64,000 nt of DNA from Brachionus koreanus (taxonomy: Eukaryota; Rotifera; Eurotatoria; Ploima; Brachionidae): the NCBI GenBank assembly GCA_016987375.1, contig PJRA01000509.1:86424-150423 (forward strand), read 5' to 3'. Numbering within the stretch: the first letter of the stretch is position 1; each line of letters starts with the position of its first letter. The notes beneath the pieces are model-generated. The model made no database searches. It was not told where the DNA came from and saw only the letters and a list, made by a program, of their open reading frames with translations. Shown here one piece after another: positions 13,610-23,956 of the stretch. A program made the position numbers and the translations under genes.

Positions 13610-16081
13610 ATGGTGGATGTGAATCCAATATGTGATATTGCCTCAGCAGATTCCGAACTAAACCATGACGACCTAAGATGCGAAATAGCCAAGCTAAAAC
13701 AACAGTTGGAAGAAGAAAAGTCTGCCAGTAAACAAGCGGCCGAATATGGCCTATCATTGCTAGAAGAATTCAAAAAAATTCAGACCAGAAATTATGAGTT
13801 GGAAGATGAAATTCAAAGCTGGAAAACTCAACTAGAAACTGCCAATCTGGTAAGTTTTGAACTTTTCCTTTCAAAAAAGACTTTCAGCAATTCTACTTTT
13901 TAAGCTAAATAGCTTTTTAATCCATTTTTAAGATCAGGAGCTAATTTATAGGTAAAATGTGTCACGAAATAGTCAATAAAATACTAATTTTTATTCAAAA
14001 ATGAAATTTTTATCTCATTAGTTTGAGGAATTGTGAAGTTGGGAGCAATTTTTTCTGCAGCAAAGAATTTTAAATAATTTGATTTTTGATTTAAGAAAAG
14101 ATTTTTATAAAATTTAAATTTTTGAAAATTTGCTCTCTCAAATTGAATATTTGGCTTTTAGAGGAAGAAAAAGAAGCATGGTCAAAAACTCATTGCTAAA
14201 ATATTTTCAAAAATACAGAATTGAATATTTTTAATTAGTATTAAAATTTGAATTGAATAAAAAAAATTTAGCTTTATATTTTTTTTAATAAATTAATTTA
14301 TTTAGGAATTTTCCAAAATGAAAATAAAAAAAAAAGAGAACTCACAAGACGAAGAGCAAAATTTGCTAATCGAATCGGCCGATCGAGAAGAAAAATTGAG
14401 CAGACAAATTACAAGTTTGGAAATCGATTTGAAAAAAACTAAGCAAGAATTAAAACAAGTGTACAATGAGAACGAAAAATTGATTCTATTGCAACAGGAA
14501 TCTCAACAGGCAAGCGAGCAACTAAAGGACACTTTTCTGCAACAAAAAAACGAGATTAAACTACTAAAAGAAAGAGAAAATCGATTGCTTGTCGATAATA
14601 CTGAATTAGACGGCGAAAACGTTCAATTGCAAGAACAGATCGCCAAGCTAAAAGAGGACTTGGTCGAGCTGGACACTATGCGCCATGAAAATAGAGCTTT
14701 GGAAGAAAAGCTTGAAACCCTAGAGTCTCAAATAGTCGAGTTGACCACATTGAAAAAAATAGTTGAAAAACAACTTGAAGAATCTCTAAACTCAATTCGT
14801 GAAGAAAGAGAACATAAATACCAAAAGAAACGTGAATCGCATGAAAGACGTGAAAAACAATCACTCCAAGAACTTCAAAACATTGCCAAAGACTTAAAAT
14901 TTGACTACGATTATGATGACGACATTGAAGAAGATGAAAATTCGGATTTGGAGCCTATTAACATAGAGCCTATAAACACCAAGCATAGTTTTTTGTCCGA
15001 AATGCAGTCTGTGACCGAAATCGAAATTCTAGAAAAGAAAATTGATGAAATAAATAAGCACAAAGATAGCTTGGAATGCGAGTTAAATGAGCTTAAATCT
15101 GACATAAGTTCTGCTTTGTCCAATATAACTCATATGCACAAAAAACTTCCCAATTACGAAGCACCAAAAACCAATGACGAAAAGTCCAACAAAATTTTGG
15201 TCAACTTGACTGAAAATCTAAAATTACACATTGATGGACTTAATTTGTTCGAAAACAACAAAGAAAACGAAGATTTACATTTGAATTTGGACATATGCTT
15301 CAAACAACTTGATCAATTGAATCAAATTGTAAACAAGAACAATAGTGAATCTGAAGAGCAATCGCCACCAACTCTATTTGAAACAGAATCAAAATTGAAT
15401 GATAAATGTAAAAAAATAATCGATTATATAAAATTTTTGAGAAGCAATTATGAAAAATCATTTGACAAATCAGTGCCTGCCAAAACTGATAATTTGCCAA
15501 CTGACGTACAAGAACTTCAAGATCAAATAATTAAGCTAAAATCGTTGCTTTCTACCAAACGCGAACAAATAGCCACGTTGAGAACTGTTTTGAAAGCAAA
15601 TAAACAAACAGCTGAGGTGGCACTGGCAAATTTGAAAAGCAAATATGAAAATGAGAAATTGGTCGTAACCGAGACAATGCAGAAATTGAGAAATGAACTC
15701 AAGACTCTGAAAGAAGACGCAGCCACATTCGCCACTTTGAGAGCTATGTTTACTGCACGATGTGACGAGTACGTGGCTCAATTGGACGAATCTCAGCGAA
15801 TGCTACTTGCTGCCGAAGAGGAGAAAAAGACACTTAATTCTCTTTTGAGACTTGCCATTCAACAAAAATTAAAACTTACTCAAAGACTTGAAGATTTGGA
15901 AATGGACAATGAAAGACAACAAAGCAAGCCAAAAAACAAGACTGGCGATTCGTTTGTGCAAGAAAAAGGTGAAGCAAACTGTGAAACTAATTCGGAATCA
16001 GCTGTCAATCCAGAAGATGGCAATGTACCATTTAGAACTAGTCTTCAGAAGCGTTTAAAAAATATTGTAAGTCAAAATTAA
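13610..16081 (+). CDS. BicD: Bicaudal-D dynein adaptor
   Basis: Coiled-coil adaptor that links dynein-dynactin to cargo such as Rab6 vesicles and mRNA. Exon 1 is 13610..13849 (80 codons) and exon 2 is 14306..16081, phase 0, giving 671 aa; fly BicD is about 780, so this is short. The N-terminal CC1 box [11 protein letters not shown] (Ala43 to Gly47 core) is the dynein light intermediate chain contact. The next coiled coil has [20 protein letters not shown] and [17 protein letters not shown]. An acidic linker ([17 protein letters not shown]) follows. Residues about 480-615 form the strongly conserved cargo-binding coil ([51 protein letters not shown]). The last codons contain a perfect donor (ATT|GTAAGT at about 16067), so an alternative short 3' exon is possible. 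Confidence 0.95.
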
Positions 16082-16324
16082 AAAAAAAAAAAGAGCTTTT
16101 TGTTGATTTTTAAAATTGAAACTGATTAAGAATAATTGTATATTTTTGGATCTGATTATTAAAACATTTTGTTTTTCTTATTAATTAAAATAATTTTTTT
16201 GTTGGTATTAAAAATAATCTTTTTTTAGTTTGGAATTTAAATTTTTAAGTAAGTCTAAAATTTCGATTCATTCCGAATATTATTTTATAAAATTTCCAAT
16301 TTTAAATAAATTATTAATTTGGTT

Positions 16325-16414
16325 TTAGCTTTTTCTCTTTTTGGCTTTAGTCCGCTTAAAATCACTGCTCTCATTATACATATTTATATTACCTGAGCTG
16401 TTCGTATGATTCAT
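16325..16414 (-). other. Possible 29-codon ORF, basic C-terminus
   Basis: An ATG-initiated frame on the minus strand, MNHTNSSGNIN..., ending FKRTKAKKRKS and stop. The base composition is less A/T-rich than its surroundings. It might be an exon of the zinc-finger gene's neighbour, a micro-ORF, or chance. I do not recognise it. Confidence 0.2.
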
Positions 16415-16571
16415 TTATTTATTTATTTTTTTTTATACTAAAAAACATTTTTTTGTTGTTTCATTAAACAAATTTATCTATAAAATCAACAAACAAAATT
16501 AAAAAATTTTAATTTAATTTAAAAACAAAAATGGCACAAAATTTTTTTTCTTCAATTTTTTTATCTAAGAA

Positions 16572-17312
16572 TCAAGTAGATTTGATGGGTTGAAGACATG
16601 CCGCACAGTGAAATTCTGCATTTTCGGCCGAGTCTGAGTCGCTCGAATCGGAATCTAAAACAACGAGTGGGACTTGTGAAGTTTTTTGATTCCTAAGATT
16701 ATAAGGCTTTTTTTTAATTTCCTTATTTCTATTCCAGCACTCTAAAGCATGCTTTTGAAAATCTTGAGTTTTAACCTCTTCGCTGCATACATAACAAATT
16801 GTCATCCAGCATTTGTCCCAATGGCTTGACCAACTGGTCATCGGAACATTTTTGCAGCATTTTTTGCACTTAATTCTATAACTATTGAGCTTAGCTTCGT
16901 GGCACACTCTAATATGCTCGTTAGTATCGCTAAATTTGATGCTTTGATCACAAATTGGACAAAAAATATTTTTTTCAGTGTCAGTAGATCCTTCAGATTG
17001 TGTTTTCAACCATGATTCTTCGAGTCTAACAACCGAATCGATTGGTATTTGTAATTTATCCAGAACTCTTTTGATACACTCGAATGATGCGGCATTTAAA
17101 GAAAATTGTTTGCTGGTATTCACTGAGGAGCCTTCAACTTCCAGTACTTTTATGACAGTTTTGAAGCCATTCTTTCCACGCTCGGTATATTTACGCAATG
17201 TAGCATTTAATTGATGGGAAATATTTTCCAAATAAGGAAAAACTTGAACCGTTTTATTTTTATTTTCCCATGTGCTTATTATTTTTTTTATGGCCTTGAT
17301 TTTTTGTTCCAT
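16572..17312 (-). CDS. Protein with three tandem C2HC (UBZ4-spaced) zinc fingers
   Basis: Single-exon 246-aa protein starting MEQKIKAIKK. Residues 1-105 form an unrecognised domain. Three fingers follow with identical spacing C-x2-C-x11-H-x3-C: C118/C121/H133/C137, C149/C152/H164/C168 and C173/C176/H188/C192. That is the spacing of the UBZ4 ubiquitin-binding fingers known from RAD18-type repair proteins, though other small C2HC fingers can share it. A basic linker (KEIKKKPYNLRNQK), a Ser/Asp tract typical of CK2 sites (DSDSSDSDSAE) and a final CxxC (HCAACLQP) follow. A nuclear ubiquitin-reading or nucleic-acid role is inference. It lies tail-to-tail with BicD, with 490 bp between the stop codons. 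I cannot name an orthologue. Confidence 0.85.
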   Translation of the reverse strand: MEQKIKAIKKIISTWENKNKTVQVFPYLENISHQLNATLRKYTERGKNGFKTVIKVLEVEGSSVNTSKQFSLNAASFECIKRVLDKLQIPIDSVVRLEESWLKTQSEGSTDTEKNIFCPICDQSIKFSDTNEHIRVCHEAKLNSYRIKCKKCCKNVPMTSWSSHWDKCWMTICYVCSEEVKTQDFQKHALECWNRNKEIKKKPYNLRNQKTSQVPLVVLDSDSSDSDSAENAEFHCAACLQPIKST

Positions 17313-17574
17313 TTTATTTTTTAACCGATAATAAATTTGATGCGATTTTGAAAAAATTTTATTTTTTAAAAAGCATAATGAAAATAATTTAAACTTAATA
17401 TTATTTTTGAATCTTTAAAATCTTTTTTTAATAGCAATACAAACCAAACAAAAAAATGAAAAAAAAAATAAACTTTTAAAAATCATTAAAGTTTGTACCA
17501 ATCTTATTTTTTTACACGAGGACCTCAACCGCAGGTTAAATAGATTTTAAAAAACTAAATATTTGTGAATATAT

Positions 17575-19293
17575 TCTTTAATTTATTTATTTATTAATTC
17601 TAAGCTAAGGCCGATCGCCGACCACTTGCTCAGTGATCCGTCAAATAAGGGGCACTGTGTTTAGTATAAAAAAATATAAAATTTACAAAATTTAGTATAA
17701 AAGGTACCAAAAAAGTAAAAAGTGCCAAAGTTTCTATTTACAATTTTAGGTATTCAATGATAAAATAAAACTAATCTACGTAAAAAAATCATTCCTAAAA
17801 AATGTTTGACTTTTAATTGATAAGAGACTGTCGGATATGAAAACTAAGCTACATCATATCTACAAATCTGGAATATTAAGCTCGATATGTTATCTTTACT
17901 CCCTGTCTTATATATATCTCTGAGCTTTTGGACTTTGACATCGTTTTTTTGAATTGAACGGTACTCAGTAGTGTTATTCAGCTTAACAAGTTTGCATTTG
18001 TCCTGTAGTGACATGTTTTCCTCTTCCAATTCTCTGGTAAGTTCCAGGATTTCGCTAATGAAGTCATTAAGAATCGGTTGTTTTGCTAGCTCAATCATCA
18101 TCTTCTTAGTGAGTTCATTTCCAATTAATCGATTGAAAAAGTCAACCTTAATGTTTTTGATGATGTAATCCGTAGGCATGATATTCAAGACAAGAATAAG
18201 CTTGTTGTACGAAACCTCCTTGGTATAGTTAGTAGTCCTTTGACTATGTTTTTTTTTTTTTTTCCTTATTCACTCCTTGTGGAGCATAGGGTCATTACTT
18301 TTTGATTTCCACTCAAGTCGATTTTTCTCTTGAGTTTCTTTCGTTTTTCTTGATTTCTTTGTAACTTGAAATGTCTTGGACGGTCGGGTAGTTAACCCAA
18401 CGCGTTTGCAGCCGGACTGGATGAGGATTCGAACCCACGACCTCCTGATTGGATGTCGGGTGTTCTAACCACTACACCACAGGACCGACTTTGACTATGT
18501 TACCCTCTGTTTTTTTTATGTCATTCAGTGAGCTCGCATTTATGTTCATATTCTCAAGCCCATACGTTAAAACTGGCCTCACATAGGTCTTGTCTTGTAC
18601 AGATGGGCCTTCATATTTGGATGAATTTGATTTGTTACTATACCCAGAGTCTTCAATTTTGACACTGCATTTATGGCTAGGCTCTTCCTCTTGTTCCAAT
18701 GTTTAATATTGTTGAGCTCATCTGATATTTCGAACCCAAGATACCGCATTGTATCGACTCTCTTAATTTTCTTCCCATCTAGGGTCAATGGATTATCAGA
18801 TGTGTCCATTATTCTACCTTTTGCTCCCTTACTAATACAATCATTAAATGCCATATCAAGCGTTTTTTCTGAATTATGTTTTATTCTAGTGGTTTTACCA
18901 TATTCAGAAATTGCGTTTAGTTGTTCCTGGCAACCATTTTTGTTGTTGCTTATTACAACTATATCGTCAGCATAGAGCAATATGCTGATTTTCAAGTCAC
19001 CCACTTTCACTCCAACATCGATTTTTTCGACTTTTTTTATTACGTCTTCGATATAGATCGAAAATAGTTTTGGAGACAGAACGCCACCTTGCCTAACTCC
19101 AACAAATGTTCTAAATGGAGCAGAGTATTCATTATCTTTAGTCACTAACATAAAAGACTCGCTGTAGTAATTAATTATGCCTTTTATAATGGCTGGATGT
19201 ATACCTGATTTGACTAGTTTTTTCCATAAAATTTCTCTGTCCACTTTGTCAAAGGCTTTGGATGCGTCAATGGCAGTGACAAATACCCATTAT
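17575..19293 (-). pseudogene. Non-LTR retrotransposon (LINE) fragment, RT and C-terminal region, split by a SINE
   Basis: 5'-truncated LINE on the minus strand. From 19290 downward the frame reads FVTAIDASKAFDKVDREILW (RT motif A), GVRQGGVLSPKLFSIYI, then LLYADDIVVIS (catalytic YADD) and MRYLGFEISD. A frameshift near 18590 moves to TYVRPVLTYGLEN. After the SINE (18251-18488) the frame resumes at 18237 with TNYTKEVSYNK and runs to a stop near 17847. About 270 bp of 3' UTR ends in an (AATAAAT)n microsatellite near 17580, a LINE-type tail. The stretch from 19244 to about 18590 is open for over 200 codons, so the copy is fairly young. Clade (jockey/CR1/I group) is inference. Confidence 0.88.
18238..18501 (-). 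mobile_element. Complete tRNA-derived SINE with 13-bp target-site duplication
   Basis: On the minus strand the head (from 18488) contains an RNA polymerase III A box (TGGTGTAGTGG) and a consensus B box (GGTTCGAATCC), embedded in a degenerate tRNA cloverleaf. A tRNA-unrelated body with an oligo(A) tail follows (T run at 18250-18263 on plus). The 13-bp sequence CTTTGACTATGTT is repeated exactly at 18238-18250 and 18489-18501. It sits inside the LINE reading frame, which resumes on the far side. Confidence 0.93.
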
Positions 19294-19670
19294 TTAATAT
19301 TAAGATATTCTTTAATTATGTCTTAAATTTTCTTTTTTTTATTTGTTTGGGACTTATTCATTGAAGAGTTCTGGACTCAATTAGCTTGATTGACATTGAT
19401 TTATCATGAATAAAAGTAAAGAAATTTTTCTTTTAATTCAGAGTTTTTTTAGCTTTATCAAAGTATTTGATTAAAATTTACTCCAAAAAAAATTCAAAAT
19501 TTATAATATAAGGTAAATTATTAATATCGAATGAAAAATTTCAGAATTAACTTAGGAAACTGAATAATTTCAAAACTCTAATTAATTAATCATCTCTCAA
19601 ATATAAATATTAAATTTCAGTATTTTTTTTTTAATTTTGTTGCTTAAAGAATAAAGCCAAAAGAATAAAA

Positions 19671-20720
19671 ATGTCTGAAAAAATTAAACAGCCTGAGCTG
19701 GCTAATCATGATTCATCAGTTTTAGACTTGGCATTTATCATGGACTGCACAGGATCAATGGGTAGCTATATTGATAATGCACGAAACAGCATAAAAATGA
19801 TTGTAGAAGAAATTATAAGTCTTGAAAAGTCAGATGTAAAACTAGCATTAATTGAATACCGAGATAATCCACCACAGGAGACGACATTCGAAACTAGAGT
19901 TCATGATTTTACTGCATCGATTAAACAAATGAAAAACTGGCTGGAAGAATGTCAAGCCCAAGGTGGTGGAGACGAGCCTGAATGTGTAGCTGAAGCACTT
20001 CATGCTGCGCTTAAGCTTAGTTGGCGTGAAAACGCGACTAAAATATGTATTTTAATATCAGATGCGCCGCCTCATGGAATCAATTGTCCTGGAGATTCTT
20101 TTCCAAACGGTTCACCAAATGGGATCGATCCTATCCAATCTGTAATTAAATTAGCAGAAAAATCAATTACATTATACTCGATCGGCTGTGAACCGGCTTT
20201 AATACCGTACAAAGAATTTTTTTCATCGCTAGCATACAGGACTGGTGGCCAGTATATTCCTTTGACAAATGCTAAATTGCTTGCTAAAGTTATCATTGGT
20301 GGTGCGGTTGAAGAAATTTCTTTGGAAAAATTAATGATTGAAGTCCAAGATGAAGTAGAAAAAAAAAACCGCGAAGGTGTTGTTGATGAAAAGTTGCTTA
20401 GTGAAGCAGTTGAATCGAGATTAAAATCAAAAGGTGTCACTACAAATCAAATTTTACTTAATAATTCAAATATTGAAAAAGCCTCTGATAGTGCTATCGT
20501 TTATTCAAAAATTAATGATTTGAAGGAAATGAGAAAAAATTTTAAACCAAATTTTGAAAATAACGCAGTTTTTAACGCATGTAGTTCTGATGATTTGGCT
20601 AGTTTTTCAATAGCTCCAGCTAGAAAGATGAAAATAGAATACTCAGTTGGACGATCAGATGTTAGCTATGCTCAATCCGAACGGCTAGTACAAAAAGCTC
20701 TTAACAGATCAAAAAAATAA
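19671..20720 (+). CDS. von Willebrand factor A domain protein, VwkA-like
   Basis: Single-exon 349-aa protein starting MSEKIKQPEL. Residues about 19-210 form a vWA fold with a MIDAS metal site beginning at Asp25 (FIMDCTGSMGSYI, the D-x-T/S-x-S pattern). Later conserved parts include ALIEYRDNPPQETTFETRVH, QAQGGGDEPECVAEALHAAL and ILISDAPPHG. The DCTGSM form and the GGGDxPE loop resemble the vWA domain of Dictyostelium alpha-kinase VwkA and related cytosolic proteins, not integrins. No kinase domain follows; residues 215-349 are a charged helical tail with no recognised domain. There is no signal peptide. An AATAAA at 20801 is a likely polyadenylation signal. The biological role is unknown. Confidence 0.88.
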   Translation: MSEKIKQPELANHDSSVLDLAFIMDCTGSMGSYIDNARNSIKMIVEEIISLEKSDVKLALIEYRDNPPQETTFETRVHDFTASIKQMKNWLEECQAQGGGDEPECVAEALHAALKLSWRENATKICILISDAPPHGINCPGDSFPNGSPNGIDPIQSVIKLAEKSITLYSIGCEPALIPYKEFFSSLAYRTGGQYIPLTNAKLLAKVIIGGAVEEISLEKLMIEVQDEVEKKNREGVVDEKLLSEAVESRLKSKGVTTNQILLNNSNIEKASDSAIVYSKINDLKEMRKNFKPNFENNAVFNACSSDDLASFSIAPARKMKIEYSVGRSDVSYAQSERLVQKALNRSKK

Positions 20721-21188
20721 ATCATGTGATTCAATAATTAGTTCTGAAATGCTTAAATTTGATTTTATAATCATATACTCCGTTCGTTCAATAGAATTTC
20801 AATAAAAATTTTATTTTTTTTAACAAATATATAATTTAATATTTTTTTAAAATTAACTTAGACTTTAAAATCCATAATAAAAATGAAAAACTCAATAGCA
20901 TTTTAGTCTCAAATGAAAGTCTGTATTGATGTCTAACAGCTTATTGAATTAAGCTTAATTAATTCTTTAAGCATTTCTTGAATCCCAAACAAAATTTTTT
21001 TAAAATTAATGTCGCATGAAATCTCATTATTTCTCATTAATTTCTGTAATCTTAATTTTGAAACTAGAAGCATTTACAATCACAAATACTAATCAACCGT
21101 TCTAATTCTATTCTATCTAAATGAAGTAGTTTTTTAAAAAATTTCAATGTCTTTTAATACCGAAATCTGTTAAATCATTAGGAAAAAC

Positions 21189-21425
21189 TCAGCAACGTCT
21201 GTTAGCTTTGTTAATTAAATTAATGTGATAAAGTATCGAAGATTGTGAAAAGTATACAGAGCATTTTGATTTCTTCCTTTGAAGGCTCGTGACATCACTA
21301 TTAGATTTTCTTAATTGTTTTTGAATCCTTCTTACAATAAGCACATTTTCACCTTCTATTTGACATATTTCACGAGTTACTACTGCTGCTGATTGACCTT
21401 TTTTCCTATAATGACGTAACAGTAC
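21189..21425 (-). pseudogene. mariner-type transposase N-terminal HTH relic
   Basis: A 78-codon open frame on the minus strand reads HYRKKGQSAAVVTREICQIE, then GENVLIVRRIQKQLRKSNSDVTSLQRKK. This matches the general pattern of the helix-turn-helix region of mariner transposases (small-x-x-G-x-S-A-x-x-x-x-R-x-I/L-C, G-x-x-V, a second helix with R-x-Q/x-W, then G/D-x-x-L-x-x-K). The catalytic DDD/DDE region is not found, so it is a fragment. Confidence 0.5.
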
Positions 21426-22182
21426 GAAAATTTCAAAATTTTCATTTTAAGTTTTCATTTTATTAAATTTTTTAGAATTAAATAACAAAGAGTTAGACAT
21501 ATCATTTTAAAGAGCATTTAATTCTATTTATTTTAATATAAAATATGATTTAAAGTTTAAGATTTTCAACGATACTAAGATCAAAATATCTAACCTTATA
21601 TTTGTTTAAAACTCATTAATCTATTTATTTATTTTAAAATAATTTGGACCGAGGCCCCAGGCAGTTATGAAGGCCTTAAATCTTCTTTTCCGCTTGTATT
21701 CTTTTGATTATAATTTAAAATAGAATTTTATATATTACAAATGATAATAATTTTATTAAAATTAAAACGTTAGAAAAATCAATTAAATGTTAAATTTTTT
21801 AAAGGTTTAATACCTATTTAAACCTGACTTTGGCTTTTTCAGTGTGGTTCTACACTAAGTCATGATATGAGACTTATTCAAACATTTTTCTCGTGACTTT
21901 TGTACAAGACTGTTTTCGATAAACCTAATTTGGCATTTCTTCTAAAAATTCGATCTTGTTTTTTTTTGTATGCTATTGTATTCTAAATGATAAAGTGACA
22001 GTTGGTTTACAACTTTGTCTTTGACTTGAAAATTGGTTTTAAATGGTAAACTAAAACTAATATTTAGCTCAGAAGATTTAGAAAGAAAAAATGACTGTTG
22101 AAAAATAAATTATAAAAAGCATTATTTTCTAAAATAAGAAACATATCTATTTTAAAAGAAAACAATATGATTTCAATCCTTT

Positions 22183-22339
22183 TTAATTCAATATTCTCAT
22201 TAAAATTTTCAACCAGCGCACAAAGAATATTCCCAAGGAAATAAGACAAAGAATTATGAGTCTGGCTGATCCTGACAATCTAGATTGCATCAATTTTATT
22301 TTAATTCCAATTTTTCCAAACATTTTCAAAAAATATTAA
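22183..22339. other. Coding-like island, strand uncertain
   Basis: Less A/T-rich than its surroundings. On plus, 22211-22339 is open and includes NIPKEIRQRIMSLADPDNLD. On minus, 22290-22183 is an ATG-initiated 35-codon ORF with a hydrophobic run (LIILCLISLGIFFVRWL). I cannot decide between an exon, a micro-ORF and chance. Confidence 0.15.
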
Positions 22340-23956
22340 TTGAATATATAATTTTTGAATTGTATTGTGTTAAATGCAAATAAAGCAATTTTAAATGACA
22401 AAATTTCTTTTTTGGTGGTTTACAAATATATTTATAAAATACTTTTTTTTGTTACAATGGTTGTACTGGAGAAAAAATCTTCGCCATGTCAAAGGTTTGT
22501 ATATGAGGTTAGGAAGAGTTTATAAACTATATAGTCACTAGTCTTTTTTTATTAGAGGTTTTCAAATCGGTTCGAAATAGGCGTCAAGACATTAAATATC
22601 AATTTAAAAAAAATTTATTGATTGTTTGAATAAACAGTGCAAATTAAAGGATTTTTAATTTTTAGAAAAAAATAAGGTTTATAGCGCAAAATTAAACTCC
22701 CGAAATTTTTTTTTCAAGTATTCAAGTCATTTTCTTAGATTGAGTATAATCTTTAAAAATTAGAAATTTAAAATTCTAAGATTTAGAATATTTAATTTGA
22801 AAATAAAGAACTAAATAATTAAATTACTATTTTCAATTTTAATAATTTGAAAATCGTTATTTAATTTACAGTTTAATTTAATAACATTATCAATCCCTGT
22901 TTACAGAATGAATTACAAGATGTATACAAAATGCTTTAGAAATTAATCATCTAATTCATTGATTGTTTTATAAGGTTGATTTAAATACTTTCTTTTACTT
23001 TTGTAAAAATATTTAATCTTAAAAGAAATCTAAATTGTTCCTAAAATAGTATATGTTTTTATTATTTAAGCAATTGATTGTTTCTTTGGTTAGATTAATT
23101 AACAGAAAGTGAAAAAAAAATTGATTATTTGTATATTTATATATATTTAAAAAATGCAATAATAGAGTTTTAAAAACATAGAACTATATAACTAAATGTA
23201 AATTTAAATTTGAATTTAAATCATTTAAAAATACACTTATTTTAATAGACAGTCAAATTTAATAACATAAATTTATTAAATTAATTTGTGTATTTTTTAG
23301 GTCAAAATCATTTAATATATTGATGGGGCCAAATAGAATGTAGCTTTAAAATTAATAAACATTTTAAATAAAACATGCTCCGCAGGAATAAGGTATGAAA
23401 ATGATAAAAAAATTAATTGAACACAAAATGATCCATAAAAAAAAGAATTTCTTTGAAATAAAAATCTGATCTTTTGATTTGATGACATAGGTATATACAA
23501 AGAGTCAAATCTAAATTCTAAAAAACCTGAATTATTATAAAGGCATAAAAAATATTTTCAAAATCATTATATTACGGTAATTGATTAACATAAGACTCTT
23601 CAAATATTTTCCTTAAATTAACTAAGATTATTTCTTTTGAAATTAAGCATCCTAAAAAATTTCACAAATTATATCGTTTATGGTAAATAATCTTTTGATA
23701 TTCGATGTAATTAAGATATGTTTTACTTGAAGAAAAAAGCTTTCCAGTTGAGGGAAGAATTATAAGGAGTCCTTGTTTTATAATTAAAAAATGTTAGTTC
23801 TGGTGCTGGTCTGTTTTTGATTTAAGAAAACAAGTGAATAAATAAAATCTCTTTTATTTTCTAATAATTCTAAATAAGATGTCAAAAAACTTAAGTTTTT
23901 TGTAATATTGTTTAAGATTCAAAAAAAAAACAAAACGGATTGAAAAATAAAATTAT

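Larger units (their letters stand above)
20721..23956. other. Long AT-rich spacer with transposon relic
   Basis: No confirmed gene. It contains a mariner-type transposase relic (21189-21425), a possible LINE 3' tail near 21620-21680 (TTATTTATTTATTTTA next to GGACCGAGGCCCC) and a short coding-like island at 22183-22339. The remainder is low-complexity. Confidence 0.55.

Noticed and set aside
18410..18488. A tRNA gene on the minus strand
   Set aside because: A and B boxes are good, but the acceptor stem does not pair properly and the sequence continues into a SINE body with A-tail and target duplication; it is a SINE head.
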